A stretch of 64,000 nt of DNA, taken from Rhodanobacter_A agri (GTDB taxonomy: Bacteria; Pseudomonadota; Gammaproteobacteria; Xanthomonadales; Rhodanobacteraceae). The stretch is from NCBI RefSeq assembly GCF_044904705.1, contig NZ_JADIKL010000012.1:1-64000 (forward strand). The letters run 5' to 3'. Below, piece by piece: positions 26,548-34,996 of the stretch. The translations under genes were made by a program, and so were the position numbers. Positions within the stretch are counted from its first letter, which is position 1, and each line of letters opens with the position of its first letter. The notes under the pieces are model-generated. The model saw only the letters and a program-made list of their open reading frames with translations, ran no database searches and was not told the DNA's origin.

Positions 26548-29500
26548 TCATGCATCAGTCGCATGGCGCCTGGATCGGAAGAAACGACCTGTCTTCAGAG
26601 GTGTTGCGTAAGCGATACGCCCGGGAATACAGAGCGTGACGCGAGTTCCATTGCCAGGCTGAGACTCGATGGAAAGCTTCGCCGACATCTGCTTGGCGCG
26701 CTCGCGCATGCCCATCAGGCCCCAGTGCCCCGGCTTCTCGCCGGCGTCCAGAATGGCTTGGTCGATGCCGTTGCCATTGTCATGCACCTCCAGCACCAGT
26801 GCATCGGGACGATAGTCAAGCTGCACGGACAGCAAGGTTCCACCGGAATGCTCATTGGCGTTGCTCACGGCCTCCTTCAGGATGAAGGAGGCCTCTTCGA
26901 AAACTCCCTTCTTCAGGTTTTGTTCGCGGCCATCGACCGATATGTTCAACGTCATCCCGGGGCGGCCTGCATGTTCATGGGCAAGGCCTGATAGAGCCTC
27001 GGCGAGGTTGCCGTATTCTTCGGATCTCAACCGGGACACGCGATCCCTGCTCTCCACCATGATCCCGCGCGCCTGATCCAGCACTTGATCCAGGAACTGC
27101 CGCTCGGCCGCATCTTCCGGGAGTCGATCCACGCCAGCCTGCATTTTCATCAACAGCCCGGGAAAGCTCTGCAGCAGCGTATCGTGCAAATCGCGCGCGA
27201 TCCGTTCCCGCTCCGCGTGCTGCGCTTCCAGGCGAGCGCGCAGCCGACGATTGACCTGGCGCATGCGAAATGCGAACGCTTGCCAAAGCGCGAGAGCTGC
27301 CAGGCACGCGCAGAGCGCCATGAACCAAACCGTCTGATAGAAAGCGGGTCTTATGCGGATTCCGACGCTTGCGCCCACGTTGTTCCAGACACCGTCTTCA
27401 TTGGCTCCGATGACATCGAAACGGTAGTGCCCGGGGCCGAGATGCGAATAGCTGGCCTCGCGTTGCTGGCCAACATCCCGCCAACCGTCGCTCAGGCCGT
27501 GCATGCGAATCCTTGCATCCACGCGTTCCGGCCTGGTCAGGCCCAGCACGGAAAAAGTGATACGAAGATTCTCGGTATGCGCCGGCAAGGTCAACCCATC
27601 TCGCGGCACATAGGTCTTGCCGTCCGCCTCGATCGAATCGATCACCACGGGAGGCGGCAAGGGATTGGAGATCAATTGCGCGGGGTCGAGCCAGACGACG
27701 CCGTTGCTGGTCGCGAACCAGAGTCTTCCGTCGGTACTCTTGACGACCGACGGCAGCGGAAATTGCAATGCCGGGGAGCCAGGCAGCCCGTCCAGCGTGT
27801 CGAACTTTCGAAAATGCATCGGATACGACGGATTTTTCTCAGCTTGACGCACGTCCTTTGCGGGCAATTGGAAGACGCCATCCAGCGAGTGAACCCACAA
27901 GTCGCCCTGTGCCGAGAACACGATCCCCGTGACGTTCTTCAGCGAGCCACCATCAGCCAGCCCCACCACCTGCAAACGCCGCCCATCCATGTAACCCAGG
28001 CCGTTGCTACCCCCTATCCACAAACGGCGACCATCCTGTTGGAAGGCCTTCGCATCGCCGATCGTCACGCCTTGATCGGGGCCCAACGTGGTGACGTTGC
28101 CCCCATCAACGACAACGATCCGATTGTCCCTGTAGCCCAACCAGACCCGTCCTGAATCGTCGGTAAAATCGACGCGCGGCGTGCCGCTGATGGACGATTT
28201 CTTCCACTCGCCGCTTGCCCACGTATACAGTCCCGATGCTGATGGGCCACCGATCGATACCCACAACGTGCCATGCAAGTCCTTGGTTATTGCCAGGACC
28301 AATCCCACCATATTGGGACCAGGGCGACTTGCCAGATGCTTGGCGCCTGTTTCGCTCATCTTCCATATGTCGCCGCGCCCTCCGATATAGACCACACCGT
28401 CGCGATCCGCGTATGCCGCAAGCGTGTAGGGTGGTACCTCAAACGTCTTGACCCGCGAGTCTTTGAGTTCCATGACCGGCTTTGAAGAGCTTCCCGTCCA
28501 GATCGCTCCATCTGCCCCGGCGGCCAATGCGAAATCGTGGGTTCCCGATGGGAACGGGGCTGGGGCGAAATTGCTGCGGCTGAATCGGTCTACGCCAGCG
28601 CCGGTACCGACCCAAATGTTTCCCTCCCGATCGACCAGCAGGGGCCACGCATAGTCGCCACTGAGGCCGTTGGAGCTGTTGAACAGCTCAGTCATTGAGT
28701 TCAGTGCTGACAGGTCGGTGTGTTGATCGATCGCAATGGAGGCGATATGACGTACCCCGTCGCCCAGTCCATTGATCCAAAGGCCACCCTGATGATCGAA
28801 TTGGATACGTCCTACGGAGGTCGTCAGTATGCTTCCAGTATCCCGAATCGGCGCCGTCATGCCGGCTTTCCAGCGTTCAATGGCGCCGCGCAAGTGTGCG
28901 ACCCATATGCTGCCGTCGGGGGCTTGCACGATGTCACTCACGGACCCCTCGTGTTCCAGAGGCACGAACTGCCTGGCATTCGCGGCACGGTAAAACAGCT
29001 CTTCAGGAGTACCCACCCAAAAAGAGCCATCACGCGCGATGAACAGAAAAGTCGCGTAGTTACCCTTGAGTCCAGCATCGCTGCCAATCTTTTTCCAATG
29101 CCCTCCGACGATTGTGTAGAGACCTCCGGAACCGTAAAGCCAAATCGCACCATGCTGGTCCTCGGCAAATCCTTCAATTTGGCCATGCCCTGGAAGCCCG
29201 GCTTTTGCACCGTACTCAGTGATATGCCCGTCTTTGAGAAAGCCTACGTCGCCGAATTCGTAACTGATCCATAGGCCACCGTCAGTACTGGCGTGCAAGC
29301 CGAAGACGGGCCGCCCTGAAGTCGATTCTCCTGGCAGTCCTTCAATGCGCTCGAAGCGCGCGCCGTCAAAGCGATACAGGCCGTGGTCGGTGCCAATCCA
29401 CAAGTAGCCATCCGACGTCTGCGCTAATGCGGCGACCCCAGTGGGCGCACCGTTCTTGCCGGTCCATGCAACATGCTGGTAACGATCGAGCGTCCATGGC

Positions 29501-29598
29501 CGCTGCTGAGCGTGGACCTGTCGTGACAGCAAAAGGATGACGGCAGCCAGCAGCCACCCGCAGGCTGCTTGAGCCAAGCTCCACTTACGACACGACAT
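26548..29598 (-). CDS. Sensor histidine kinase with propeller, Y_Y_Y and HisKA_3/HATPase domains (second full-length copy)
   Basis: 1016 residues from ATG 29598 (MSCRKWSLAQAACGWLLAA). Signal sequence about 1-31; propeller blades of the form TSDGYLWIGTDHGLYRFDGARFER; a Y_Y_Y domain near 660-735; a membrane segment VWFMALCACLAALALWQAF; H-box RERIARDLHDTLLQSFPGLL with the phospho-accepting His near 790; ATP-binding motifs DNGNGID and GHWGLMGMRERAKQMSAKL. Architecture is the same as the kinase at 1947-5036, but sequence divergence is considerable, so they are older paralogues. It converges on the enoyl-CoA hydratase gene with 63 bases between stops. A NarL-type response regulator lies 2.7 kb away at 32311 and may be its partner. 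Confidence 0.85.
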   Translation of the reverse strand: MSCRKWSLAQAACGWLLAAVILLLSRQVHAQQRPWTLDRYQHVAWTGKNGAPTGVAALAQTSDGYLWIGTDHGLYRFDGARFERIEGLPGESTSGRPVFGLHASTDGGLWISYEFGDVGFLKDGHITEYGAKAGLPGHGQIEGFAEDQHGAIWLYGSGGLYTIVGGHWKKIGSDAGLKGNYATFLFIARDGSFWVGTPEELFYRAANARQFVPLEHEGSVSDIVQAPDGSIWVAHLRGAIERWKAGMTAPIRDTGSILTTSVGRIQFDHQGGLWINGLGDGVRHIASIAIDQHTDLSALNSMTELFNSSNGLSGDYAWPLLVDREGNIWVGTGAGVDRFSRSNFAPAPFPSGTHDFALAAGADGAIWTGSSSKPVMELKDSRVKTFEVPPYTLAAYADRDGVVYIGGRGDIWKMSETGAKHLASRPGPNMVGLVLAITKDLHGTLWVSIGGPSASGLYTWASGEWKKSSISGTPRVDFTDDSGRVWLGYRDNRIVVVDGGNVTTLGPDQGVTIGDAKAFQQDGRRLWIGGSNGLGYMDGRRLQVVGLADGGSLKNVTGIVFSAQGDLWVHSLDGVFQLPAKDVRQAEKNPSYPMHFRKFDTLDGLPGSPALQFPLPSVVKSTDGRLWFATSNGVVWLDPAQLISNPLPPPVVIDSIEADGKTYVPRDGLTLPAHTENLRITFSVLGLTRPERVDARIRMHGLSDGWRDVGQQREASYSHLGPGHYRFDVIGANEDGVWNNVGASVGIRIRPAFYQTVWFMALCACLAALALWQAFAFRMRQVNRRLRARLEAQHAERERIARDLHDTLLQSFPGLLMKMQAGVDRLPEDAAERQFLDQVLDQARGIMVESRDRVSRLRSEEYGNLAEALSGLAHEHAGRPGMTLNISVDGREQNLKKGVFEEASFILKEAVSNANEHSGGTLLSVQLDYRPDALVLEVHDNGNGIDQAILDAGEKPGHWGLMGMRERAKQMSAKLSIESQPGNGTRVTLCIPGRIAYATPLKTGRFFRSRRHATDA

Positions 29599-29699
29599 GG
29601 AGTGAACCCCTTTCAACCTTTTCCTGCACGAAATGACCACCGATCATCATGCGGGATGACTCCCTGTACGCCGTTGGCGAGGTTGAAAGCGTTGTTTTT

Positions 29700-29731
29700 C
29701 TCGTCGCCCCGGCCTTCGCCGGGATGACGAG
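29700..29731. repeat. REP-like extragenic palindrome
   Basis: CTCGTCGCCCCGG and CCGGGATGACGAG arms around CCTTCG, 11 of 13 bases pairing. It belongs to the widespread GTCATYCC-type intergenic palindromes; a related copy lies at 31990-32020. Located upstream of the propeller kinase and downstream of the small membrane protein gene. Confidence 0.6.
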
Positions 29732-29896
29732 CCATTCAGACCATCCCACGGCGACATGCGCCAGTTTCTACATGGGAGTGCTGTCAGCGGCACCATCTTC
29801 GGACGCGCATGGCTGCATGTCCATAGCGAACGCGGCCATTCCCCGCAGCTGCTCAATCGAGTCGAACAGAGCTCACAAGGTATGCATGGCATGCCG

Positions 29897-30349
29897 TCAA
29901 TTGACAGTAGATCTCGGAAGGGTCCTGGATCCTCCCGCAGCACTCTGCGCAGGCATCTTTTGCCAGACCTTCGCGCCGGCCGAGATACCGACACCCATGG
30001 CCAGCGGAAGCTGCCAGCTGCAATGCGCCGGGCTGGAAATCGCCTGTATCAACGCGCTCAGGATGCCGGCGCCGATGCAGACATGGCCGACGGCATCGAG
30101 TGCGTCGGCCATGCACAGGGGCCTGGATTGTCGTTGACCTGAGCCGTTTGGTTTCAAGGCCTGGGCCATGTCGCGATACATGAGCACGAACCATGTGGCG
30201 AACGCGAAGCATGCCGCCACCGTCGGCATGAGCCATACGCTCGCATGGGCGTATTCACCGGGTATCCGGATCACCAACCACGTCAGCGCCAACCCGGAGA
30301 GAAGGGCCGGAAGACGCTTGACGATCACGGGCATGTTTCCCATGGCCAT
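29897..30349 (-). CDS. Small integral membrane protein of unknown function
   Basis: 150 residues with four hydrophobic stretches: LPALLSGLALTWLVIRIP, WLMPTVAACFAFATWFVLMY, a segment with VGHVCIGAGILSALIQAIS, and LPLAMGVGISAGAKVW. I do not recognise the family. An internal ATG two codons in (30343) is an alternative start. It begins 27 bases after the decarboxylase stop on the same strand, so it is probably co-transcribed with it and might be involved in substrate or product passage; this is only inference from position. Confidence 0.55.
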   Translation of the reverse strand: MAMGNMPVIVKRLPALLSGLALTWLVIRIPGEYAHASVWLMPTVAACFAFATWFVLMYRDMAQALKPNGSGQRQSRPLCMADALDAVGHVCIGAGILSALIQAISSPAHCSWQLPLAMGVGISAGAKVWQKMPAQSAAGGSRTLPRSTVN

Positions 30350-30376
30350 GGCTTCATGTCGGTAGAACGAGCAGGG

Positions 30377-31180
30377 TCATTTCGACGAATGGTCGACGAG
30401 GGTCTTGAGGTCGGTGACCGAATACGACACGGACATGCGATAGCCGTTGCCGCAACGCACGGGCGCGAGATCGGAGATCTCTTCGTTCTCGCAGACGGGC
30501 AAGCTCAACTCGCCCTTGCCGCTCCAGGCGTTGGCAGCCGTGAAGTTGTCCATGACGGACTCCACCAGCTCATGTACGGCTGGGCGTTTCCGATCGCCTG
30601 CCGCCAGTCGCGGAAAGTGACGCAGGTTGACGGTGGGCCGCGAGCCCAGGGCGGCCAGGTTCGTGACCTCGCTGTCCAGCGTCACGATTCCTCTTGCAAT
30701 GCGCTGGCCTGCCGTCGATGCGGACGCCCCGAAACGGCTGCCGCGCGCGAGCCTGGGCGCCGCCATGCTGTGTGCCGCGAAGTCGCGCGTCTGGAAGATT
30801 TCGCCTCGCCGCTTCGGGAAGCCTTGTGCCCAGCCGCGCGCAATGGCCGAATCGTTGTCGACGAAAATGTAGGGGCAAAACGCGACCGGCCTGCCCTCGT
30901 ACAGCGCATCGACCAGGATGAAGAACTCGCGATATTGGTAGCGCGCTGGATCCAGGAACTCGTCGTTCTCTCCCGTGAATTGCCAATCCACGAAATAGGC
31001 TTGCGCGTGCCCCTCCGCCTTGTGGTCAGGCTCCAGTTCCTCGGGGAGGACAGCTGCCGCGGCCTTCGGATCGCTCCAGAAATCAATGACGAGGAAGTCG
31101 CCTGAATAATGCCAGGGCGGTGTCGGTGCGATCGTCGACAGGCCGCGGGGGGTAATCGGTACAAAAAACGTGCTTTTCAT
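30377..31180 (-). CDS. Acetoacetate decarboxylase-family protein
   Basis: 267 residues. ADC-family proteins use a lysine Schiff base to decarboxylate acetoacetate or related 3-oxo acids, and some act on aldol/dehydration chemistry instead. The family's lysine motif is present as GWAQGFPKRRGE with Lys123; the second lysine of the classical KK pair is Arg here. Other hallmarks are the short strand YREFFILVDALYEGRPVAFCPYIFVDN, in the usual place before the lysine, and a C-terminal domain rich in beta strands. The ATG at 31180 lies 107 bases from the 74-bp element shared with ohr. A small membrane protein gene follows after 27 bases. Confidence 0.82.
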   Translation of the reverse strand: MKSTFFVPITPRGLSTIAPTPPWHYSGDFLVIDFWSDPKAAAAVLPEELEPDHKAEGHAQAYFVDWQFTGENDEFLDPARYQYREFFILVDALYEGRPVAFCPYIFVDNDSAIARGWAQGFPKRRGEIFQTRDFAAHSMAAPRLARGSRFGASASTAGQRIARGIVTLDSEVTNLAALGSRPTVNLRHFPRLAAGDRKRPAVHELVESVMDNFTAANAWSGKGELSLPVCENEEISDLAPVRCGNGYRMSVSYSVTDLKTLVDHSSK

Positions 31181-31286
31181 GTGGCTGCCCCAGGGGATTA
31201 GTTGATGCCATGGCGACTGGCCCTCGGATCACTGGCGCCGCACCGTCCCTATGTTGCACACGACGAAGCACGTCTCGATGAGGGAA

Positions 31287-31360
31287 CCATCGAGGCGACT
31301 ATGGCACCCGATACCGTTCCATTCTTGGACAAAGCTGACGACGAAGGATGAAAACTCACT
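31287..31360 (-). promoter_or_regulatory. 74-bp conserved upstream element, copy B (upstream of the decarboxylase gene)
   Basis: Second copy of the element at 1878-1951, about 85 percent identical by hand alignment and in the same orientation relative to its gene. The central palindrome (31301-31317, ATGGCACCCGATACCGT) is less symmetrical than in copy A, but the spacing of all conserved blocks is unchanged with no gaps. It lies outside any gene. Confidence 0.55.
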
Positions 31361-31382
31361 CCTTCATGGACACGTAACTGGA

Positions 31383-31664
31383 TCAGTCCGACAGACCGCA
31401 AGTACGCGCCACCTCCTCCCAAAGCCGATCAGCCTCGCCATCGGCGATGACCTGATAGGCGTTCCGGCCTTCAAGCGCCCTGTGATGCATGCACATCCAT
31501 CGTGCCGCGCGCGATCGGTCGCCAAAGCCGCTTATCAGCATGCTGGAGAAATCCTTGAGGTGCTCCTCAAGGATCGAAAACGCCGCGAAGGCGACTCGCT
31601 CCTTCATGGAATGAGCCTCTTCGAGCTGCGCACTCACTGCTTCGAACGGGTTGCTGTTTCTCAT
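31383..31664 (-). CDS. Small protein resembling the Xre/MbcA/ParS (DUF2384) toxin-binding domain, copy 2
   Basis: 93 residues from ATG 31664 with GGGAG six bases upstream. The N-terminal half is helical (VSAQLEEAHSMKERVAFAAF); the C-terminal part, ARWMCMHHRALEGRNAYQVI followed by ADGEADRLWEEVA, follows the pattern W-x-x-x-x-x-x-L-x-G-x-x-x-x-x-x-x-x-G-E-A seen in DUF2384 antitoxin C-termini. There is no helix-turn-helix part and no RES-type toxin gene next to it. It lies 17 bases after a similar small gene, so the two form an operon. The family assignment is tentative. Confidence 0.5.
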   Translation of the reverse strand: MRNSNPFEAVSAQLEEAHSMKERVAFAAFSILEEHLKDFSSMLISGFGDRSRAARWMCMHHRALEGRNAYQVIADGEADRLWEEVARTCGLSD

Positions 31665-31681
31665 GTGCGCTCCCTTCGGGA

Positions 31682-31948
31682 TCAATCGCGATAGCCGTGC
31701 CTGATCGACCGCAGAAAGCCCATGACGAGGTCGGCCTCGCCCGTCTGGACCAGCTCCCGGGCCGTCTTGCCACCGAGTTCGCGGATCCCCACGGTCAGAT
31801 ACCAATCGCGTACCCGCGCCTGGTCGTGATCGATCCCCCTGGCCAATCGCAAGACACTCCAGAAGTCCGTGGTTGGCAAACCATCGAAGGGCCTGGTGCT
31901 GTTCCGCAATTTGTCCCGCGTCACCGCACAAAGTCGCGTCGTCATCAT
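31682..31948 (-). CDS. Small protein resembling the Xre/MbcA/ParS (DUF2384) toxin-binding domain, copy 1
   Basis: 88 residues. The C-terminal half reads RVRDWYLTVGIRELGGKTAR then ELVQTGEADLVMGFLRSI, close to the DUF2384 pattern W-L...L-G-G-x-T-x-x-E-L...G...V...L-x-x-I. In known systems this domain binds and neutralises RES-domain NAD-degrading toxins. Here no RES gene is present and the usual DNA-binding N-terminus is missing. It is the first of two tandem small genes and is preceded by GGGGAC. Possible roles are an orphan antitoxin or a regulator unrelated to toxins. Confidence 0.5.
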   Translation of the reverse strand: MMTTRLCAVTRDKLRNSTRPFDGLPTTDFWSVLRLARGIDHDQARVRDWYLTVGIRELGGKTARELVQTGEADLVMGFLRSIRHGYRD

Positions 31949-32310
31949 GCAGTCCCCATCGTGGACCAGTGAAGGAAGCTCTGATTTTCCTCGTCATCTC
32001 TGCTTTCGCAGGAGTGACGGGCAAAAACCGATTGATCAAACTTTCCTGAAAGCTACGCTACGCGCAGCGTCGATCTTCTTCTTGAAGGTTCTTGCACTGG
32101 AGTGTGTTTTTCTCCAAATGACATCGATGCGTTTGTGGCGGGATGAACGCGTGGACGAAGAAACGGCGAGCAATACCCAAAGCGCGCCGGGCTGAAAAAT
32201 ACACTTTCGAGCATTGAACTGCCCCTCCCGTCAGCGCATAGTCGGGACGCTGGGGAGAAAGTGAGGATCCCGCTCATGCCCTTGTTTTCGGCGCTGGCGA
32301 CAGAAAACGG
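31949..32310. other. Intergenic region between the antitoxin-like pair and the response regulator
   Basis: 362 bases without a credible gene. It holds the divergent promoters of the antitoxin-like pair and the response regulator and one REP-like palindrome at 31990-32020. I see no other structure. Confidence 0.5.
31990..32020. repeat. REP-like extragenic palindrome
   Basis: Imperfect palindrome CGTCATCTCTGC-TTTC-GCAGGAGTGACG, related to the copy at 29700-29731 and to the GTCATTCC-type REP sequences common in proteobacterial intergenic regions. Confidence 0.6.
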
Positions 32311-32958
32311 GTGACCTATTTGAACGTGACCAAAGACCGATTCGGGATCCTCGTCGTCGACGACCACCCCGTCATGCGGGATGGGCTGAGAGCGGTCGTC
32401 GAGCAGGAACCCGATATGGAAATCACCGGCGAAGCTTCCGATGGCAAGGAAGCGGTCGAGCAATTTCGAAAGCTGCTTCCTGACGTGATGTTGATCGACC
32501 TCCAGATGCCTGTCATGGATGGCCTGCAAGCCATTACAACCATTCGCAGCGAATTTCCCGATGCGACGATCATCGTGCTGACGACCTTCCCCGGCGACGC
32601 CCGGGTGATCCGGGCCTTCACGCTCGGCGCCACGTCCTACCTCCTGAAAACGGCCCGCCGCGAGGAAATCATCAAGGCGATACGCAGCGCACTGGCCGGC
32701 CGCCATATCGTGGCTCCCGAGGTGGCCCAGGAAATCGCAAGCCACGCGGGTCGCGAAGGACTGACCGATCGCGAGATCGTCGTGCTCTCCCTGGTGGCCC
32801 AGGGACGCAGCAATCGTCAAATCGCCGAGGCGTTGAACATCACGGAAGATACGGTCAAGGCGCGCATGAAAAGCATCATGGCGAAACTGGGTGCGGAAGA
32901 CCGCACCCATGCCGTGATGATCGCCGTCAAGCGGGGCTTCCTGGATTCGTTGCCCTAG
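32311..32958 (+). CDS. NarL/FixJ-family response regulator
   Basis: 215 residues from a GTG at 32311; GTG at 32326 is an equally possible start and would remove five residues. Receiver domain with the acidic pair in LVVDDHPVMRDG, the phospho-accepting Asp63 in MLIDLQMPVMDGLQ and the conserved Lys in YLLKTA; C-terminal LuxR-type helix-turn-helix (LTDREIVVLSLVAQGRSNRQ then IAEALNITEDTVKARMKSIM). Such regulators are phosphorylated by HisKA_3 kinases, of which this window has three, but none is adjacent. It is flanked by an antitoxin-like pair and an AraC gene, so its partner is unproven. Confidence 0.88.
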   Translation: MTYLNVTKDRFGILVVDDHPVMRDGLRAVVEQEPDMEITGEASDGKEAVEQFRKLLPDVMLIDLQMPVMDGLQAITTIRSEFPDATIIVLTTFPGDARVIRAFTLGATSYLLKTARREEIIKAIRSALAGRHIVAPEVAQEIASHAGREGLTDREIVVLSLVAQGRSNRQIAEALNITEDTVKARMKSIMAKLGAEDRTHAVMIAVKRGFLDSLP

Positions 32959-32991
32959 GCTTGTCCGCAGTGGCATGGCGCCTTCAGGCAA

Positions 32992-33921
32992 CTAAGCGGC
33001 CTCCACTTTCCTACCAAATGCCAGGGACTTGCGCCACAGGCCAGGCGTCACTCCCATCTTTTGCGTGAACACGCGACTGAAATGGCTTTGATCGGAAAAG
33101 CCGGCATCGAAGGCGACGTCTGCCAGTGAGGCGTCGGGATCCGCCATGAGCTCAAGCGCCAGATCCACCCTGCGCGATAGCAGCCATTGATGCGGCGGAA
33201 CGCCGGTACTCTTCTTGAATCCTCTTACCAGCGCTCCCGCGGACAAGCCACAGGCTTCCGCGAGCTCGGCGACCGATATGCCTTCAAAAAGCCGCTCACG
33301 CATCATCTGCGTGACAAGCCGCTGTTGCCATGGAGCGAGGGTGCCTTTGACCATGCTGCTCGCGGTCGAGGGCCCACCGAAATTCGAGGCCAGATAGGCG
33401 CACAGGCCCTGAAGAAGGTGGTCCACGAGCGGCTGATGAAACGTCGAAGGATTGCGGAGGATCGGCAGCAGTGCCTGGCCGATGCTCATGATGATGGAGT
33501 CCTCGATGCATTCGCCCGGCTGCAGCGCGATATCACCAACACTCGAACCCCCGAGATCCTCGCTGACTTCACCGATAGCACGCCGCGGCATGTAGAAATA
33601 CAGCGAATGCAGCGGATCGCCGATGTAGGCAAATGGATCCCGGCGCAAATCCAGGAGATAGGTCGTGCCCGCCTCATAGGCCATCGAACAAACAGATCGG
33701 CCGTCGCACCACAACTCGTGCGCGGTCTGCATGCGGAAGTTCAAACAGACCAGGTAGGCATCGTCGCTCCCCATGGGCGAGGTCATGCCATAGCTCGTCT
33801 TGTCGATGCGCAGCTCCGTCACTGCGAGCCGACTTCCTCGCCTTGTCTGACTCAACAGCGTGGGCGGACTGCTGATCCGGAATGAACGCCCTAGCCTCTC
33901 GCCGAACGCACCTTCATACAT
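32992..33921 (-). CDS. AraC-family transcriptional regulator
   Basis: 309 residues from ATG 33921 (MYEGAFGERLGRSFR). The N-terminal ligand/dimerisation region resembles the AraC-binding-2 type (SLYFYMPRRAIGEVSEDLGG). The C-terminus has both helix-turn-helix parts: ISVAELAEACGLSAGALVRG then FKKSTGVPPHQWLLSRRVDL, and SLADVAFDAGFSDQSHFSRV then FTQKMGVTPGLWRK. The frame continues to 34053, but a start there would lack a homologous N-terminus. An exact copy of a 16-mer from the cyoA/poxB intergenic region lies 130 bases upstream, which suggests autoregulation and a link to the cyo/pox genes. Confidence 0.85.
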   Translation of the reverse strand: MYEGAFGERLGRSFRISSPPTLLSQTRRGSRLAVTELRIDKTSYGMTSPMGSDDAYLVCLNFRMQTAHELWCDGRSVCSMAYEAGTTYLLDLRRDPFAYIGDPLHSLYFYMPRRAIGEVSEDLGGSSVGDIALQPGECIEDSIIMSIGQALLPILRNPSTFHQPLVDHLLQGLCAYLASNFGGPSTASSMVKGTLAPWQQRLVTQMMRERLFEGISVAELAEACGLSAGALVRGFKKSTGVPPHQWLLSRRVDLALELMADPDASLADVAFDAGFSDQSHFSRVFTQKMGVTPGLWRKSLAFGRKVEAA

Positions 33922-34050
33922 AGTCGTCTCTTTCAACCGGATGGGTGAGGCATCCTGGATAGAGTTGCACCCCCATCCCAACGGTACGCACATGGAGAAA
34001 GTTTCGAAGCCTCCCTCTGGGTAGAGTTTTCGACTCGAAGGAAGAATTGG

Positions 34051-34066
34051 CATGACTCAAAAGTGT
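34051..34066. promoter_or_regulatory. 16-bp motif, copy 2 (upstream of araC)
   Basis: CATGACTCAAAAGTGT, identical to 12315-12330. It lies in the gap between the leftward araC gene and the rightward pagL gene, in the same orientation and at a similar distance from its leftward gene as the first copy. Confidence 0.45.
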
Positions 34067-34296
34067 GTATGGACGTCCGACCCACATGCAGCTTTCCACT
34101 CTTCTCTCTGGAAGAGATCTGATGCTGCAAGCACGTTGATCCAACGCGCGGTCAATTCGTGAAATACAGCGGCACTCGCACGAACGGATGATGTACCTGA
34201 CAGCAATACGTCGGGGCAAACGCCATGAGCCGAGACACCAAGCCGACCTGTCGGACTGACACCCACCCTCTTCACCTCATCCCCAACGCCTCACTC

Positions 34297-34833
34297 ATGC
34301 ACCATCGCCGCCATGCCGTGTGCCTTCGTGGTCTCCTCGCGCTTGCCCTTGCAGTTCCTGCGCTTCCTGCGATGGCGGCAACCCGCTGGGAGATTCAGGT
34401 CGGTCCGAGTTACATGGACAGCCACAGCACGGCTGCCGTGTTCGTCGAGAGTGTCTTCAAGGAACAGCGTATCGGTTCCAGCCGCTTTACCTGGTCGCCG
34501 GACGTGTCACTGGGCTGGATCGATGGCCGCGCTGTTCGACGCTTCAGGCACGACCGCTACACGACGAAGGGCTCCATCGGACTGATCGCGGGCGGAGTAC
34601 GTCTCCATTATGGCGATGCCGGTGACTGGTACCGACGGCTGTTCTTCGGCTTTCAACCCGTGCTGCATAGTGGTCGAACGCAGGCTCTTAGCAGCGCCTA
34701 TGAATTCGCCAGTACCATCGGTTGGCAGGGCGAACACTTCAGCTTCCAGATTCGCCACATCTCCAACGGCTCGCTTCACGAGCCCAACCGCGGGGAAACG
34801 ATGCTGTTGGTAGGCGTCGCCTTCGGCCTCTGA
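34297..34833 (+). CDS. pagL: Lipid A 3-O-deacylase, PagL family
   Basis: Outer-membrane beta-barrel enzyme that removes the 3-O-acyl chain of lipid A, lowering inflammatory recognition and changing envelope properties. From ATG 34297 the product has 178 residues with a signal sequence ending ALPAMAA (about 1-28). The C-terminal active-site tract FQIRHISNGSLHEPNRGETM holds the PagL His and Ser (His154, Ser156 here) and a Glu 11 residues further (Glu167), close to the spacing in the Pseudomonas enzyme. The frame extends upstream to ATG 34225; the later start fits the signal sequence better. The araC gene is divergent. Confidence 0.85.
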   Translation: MHHRRHAVCLRGLLALALAVPALPAMAATRWEIQVGPSYMDSHSTAAVFVESVFKEQRIGSSRFTWSPDVSLGWIDGRAVRRFRHDRYTTKGSIGLIAGGVRLHYGDAGDWYRRLFFGFQPVLHSGRTQALSSAYEFASTIGWQGEHFSFQIRHISNGSLHEPNRGETMLLVGVAFGL

Positions 34834-34996
34834 GCGTTCAAAGTGGTAAACGCCCCAATGACCTCCCTGTTTGCGGAAGACGATGACCGGGCTTTCGCCT
34901 GCGATCGAGCCAGCACTAGACTGCAGCGACTCAAGCGCGTGATCAGGCCGCATTCCGTCTCGACGTCAAGCGGGTTGCAGGTTCGGGGGGACATCC

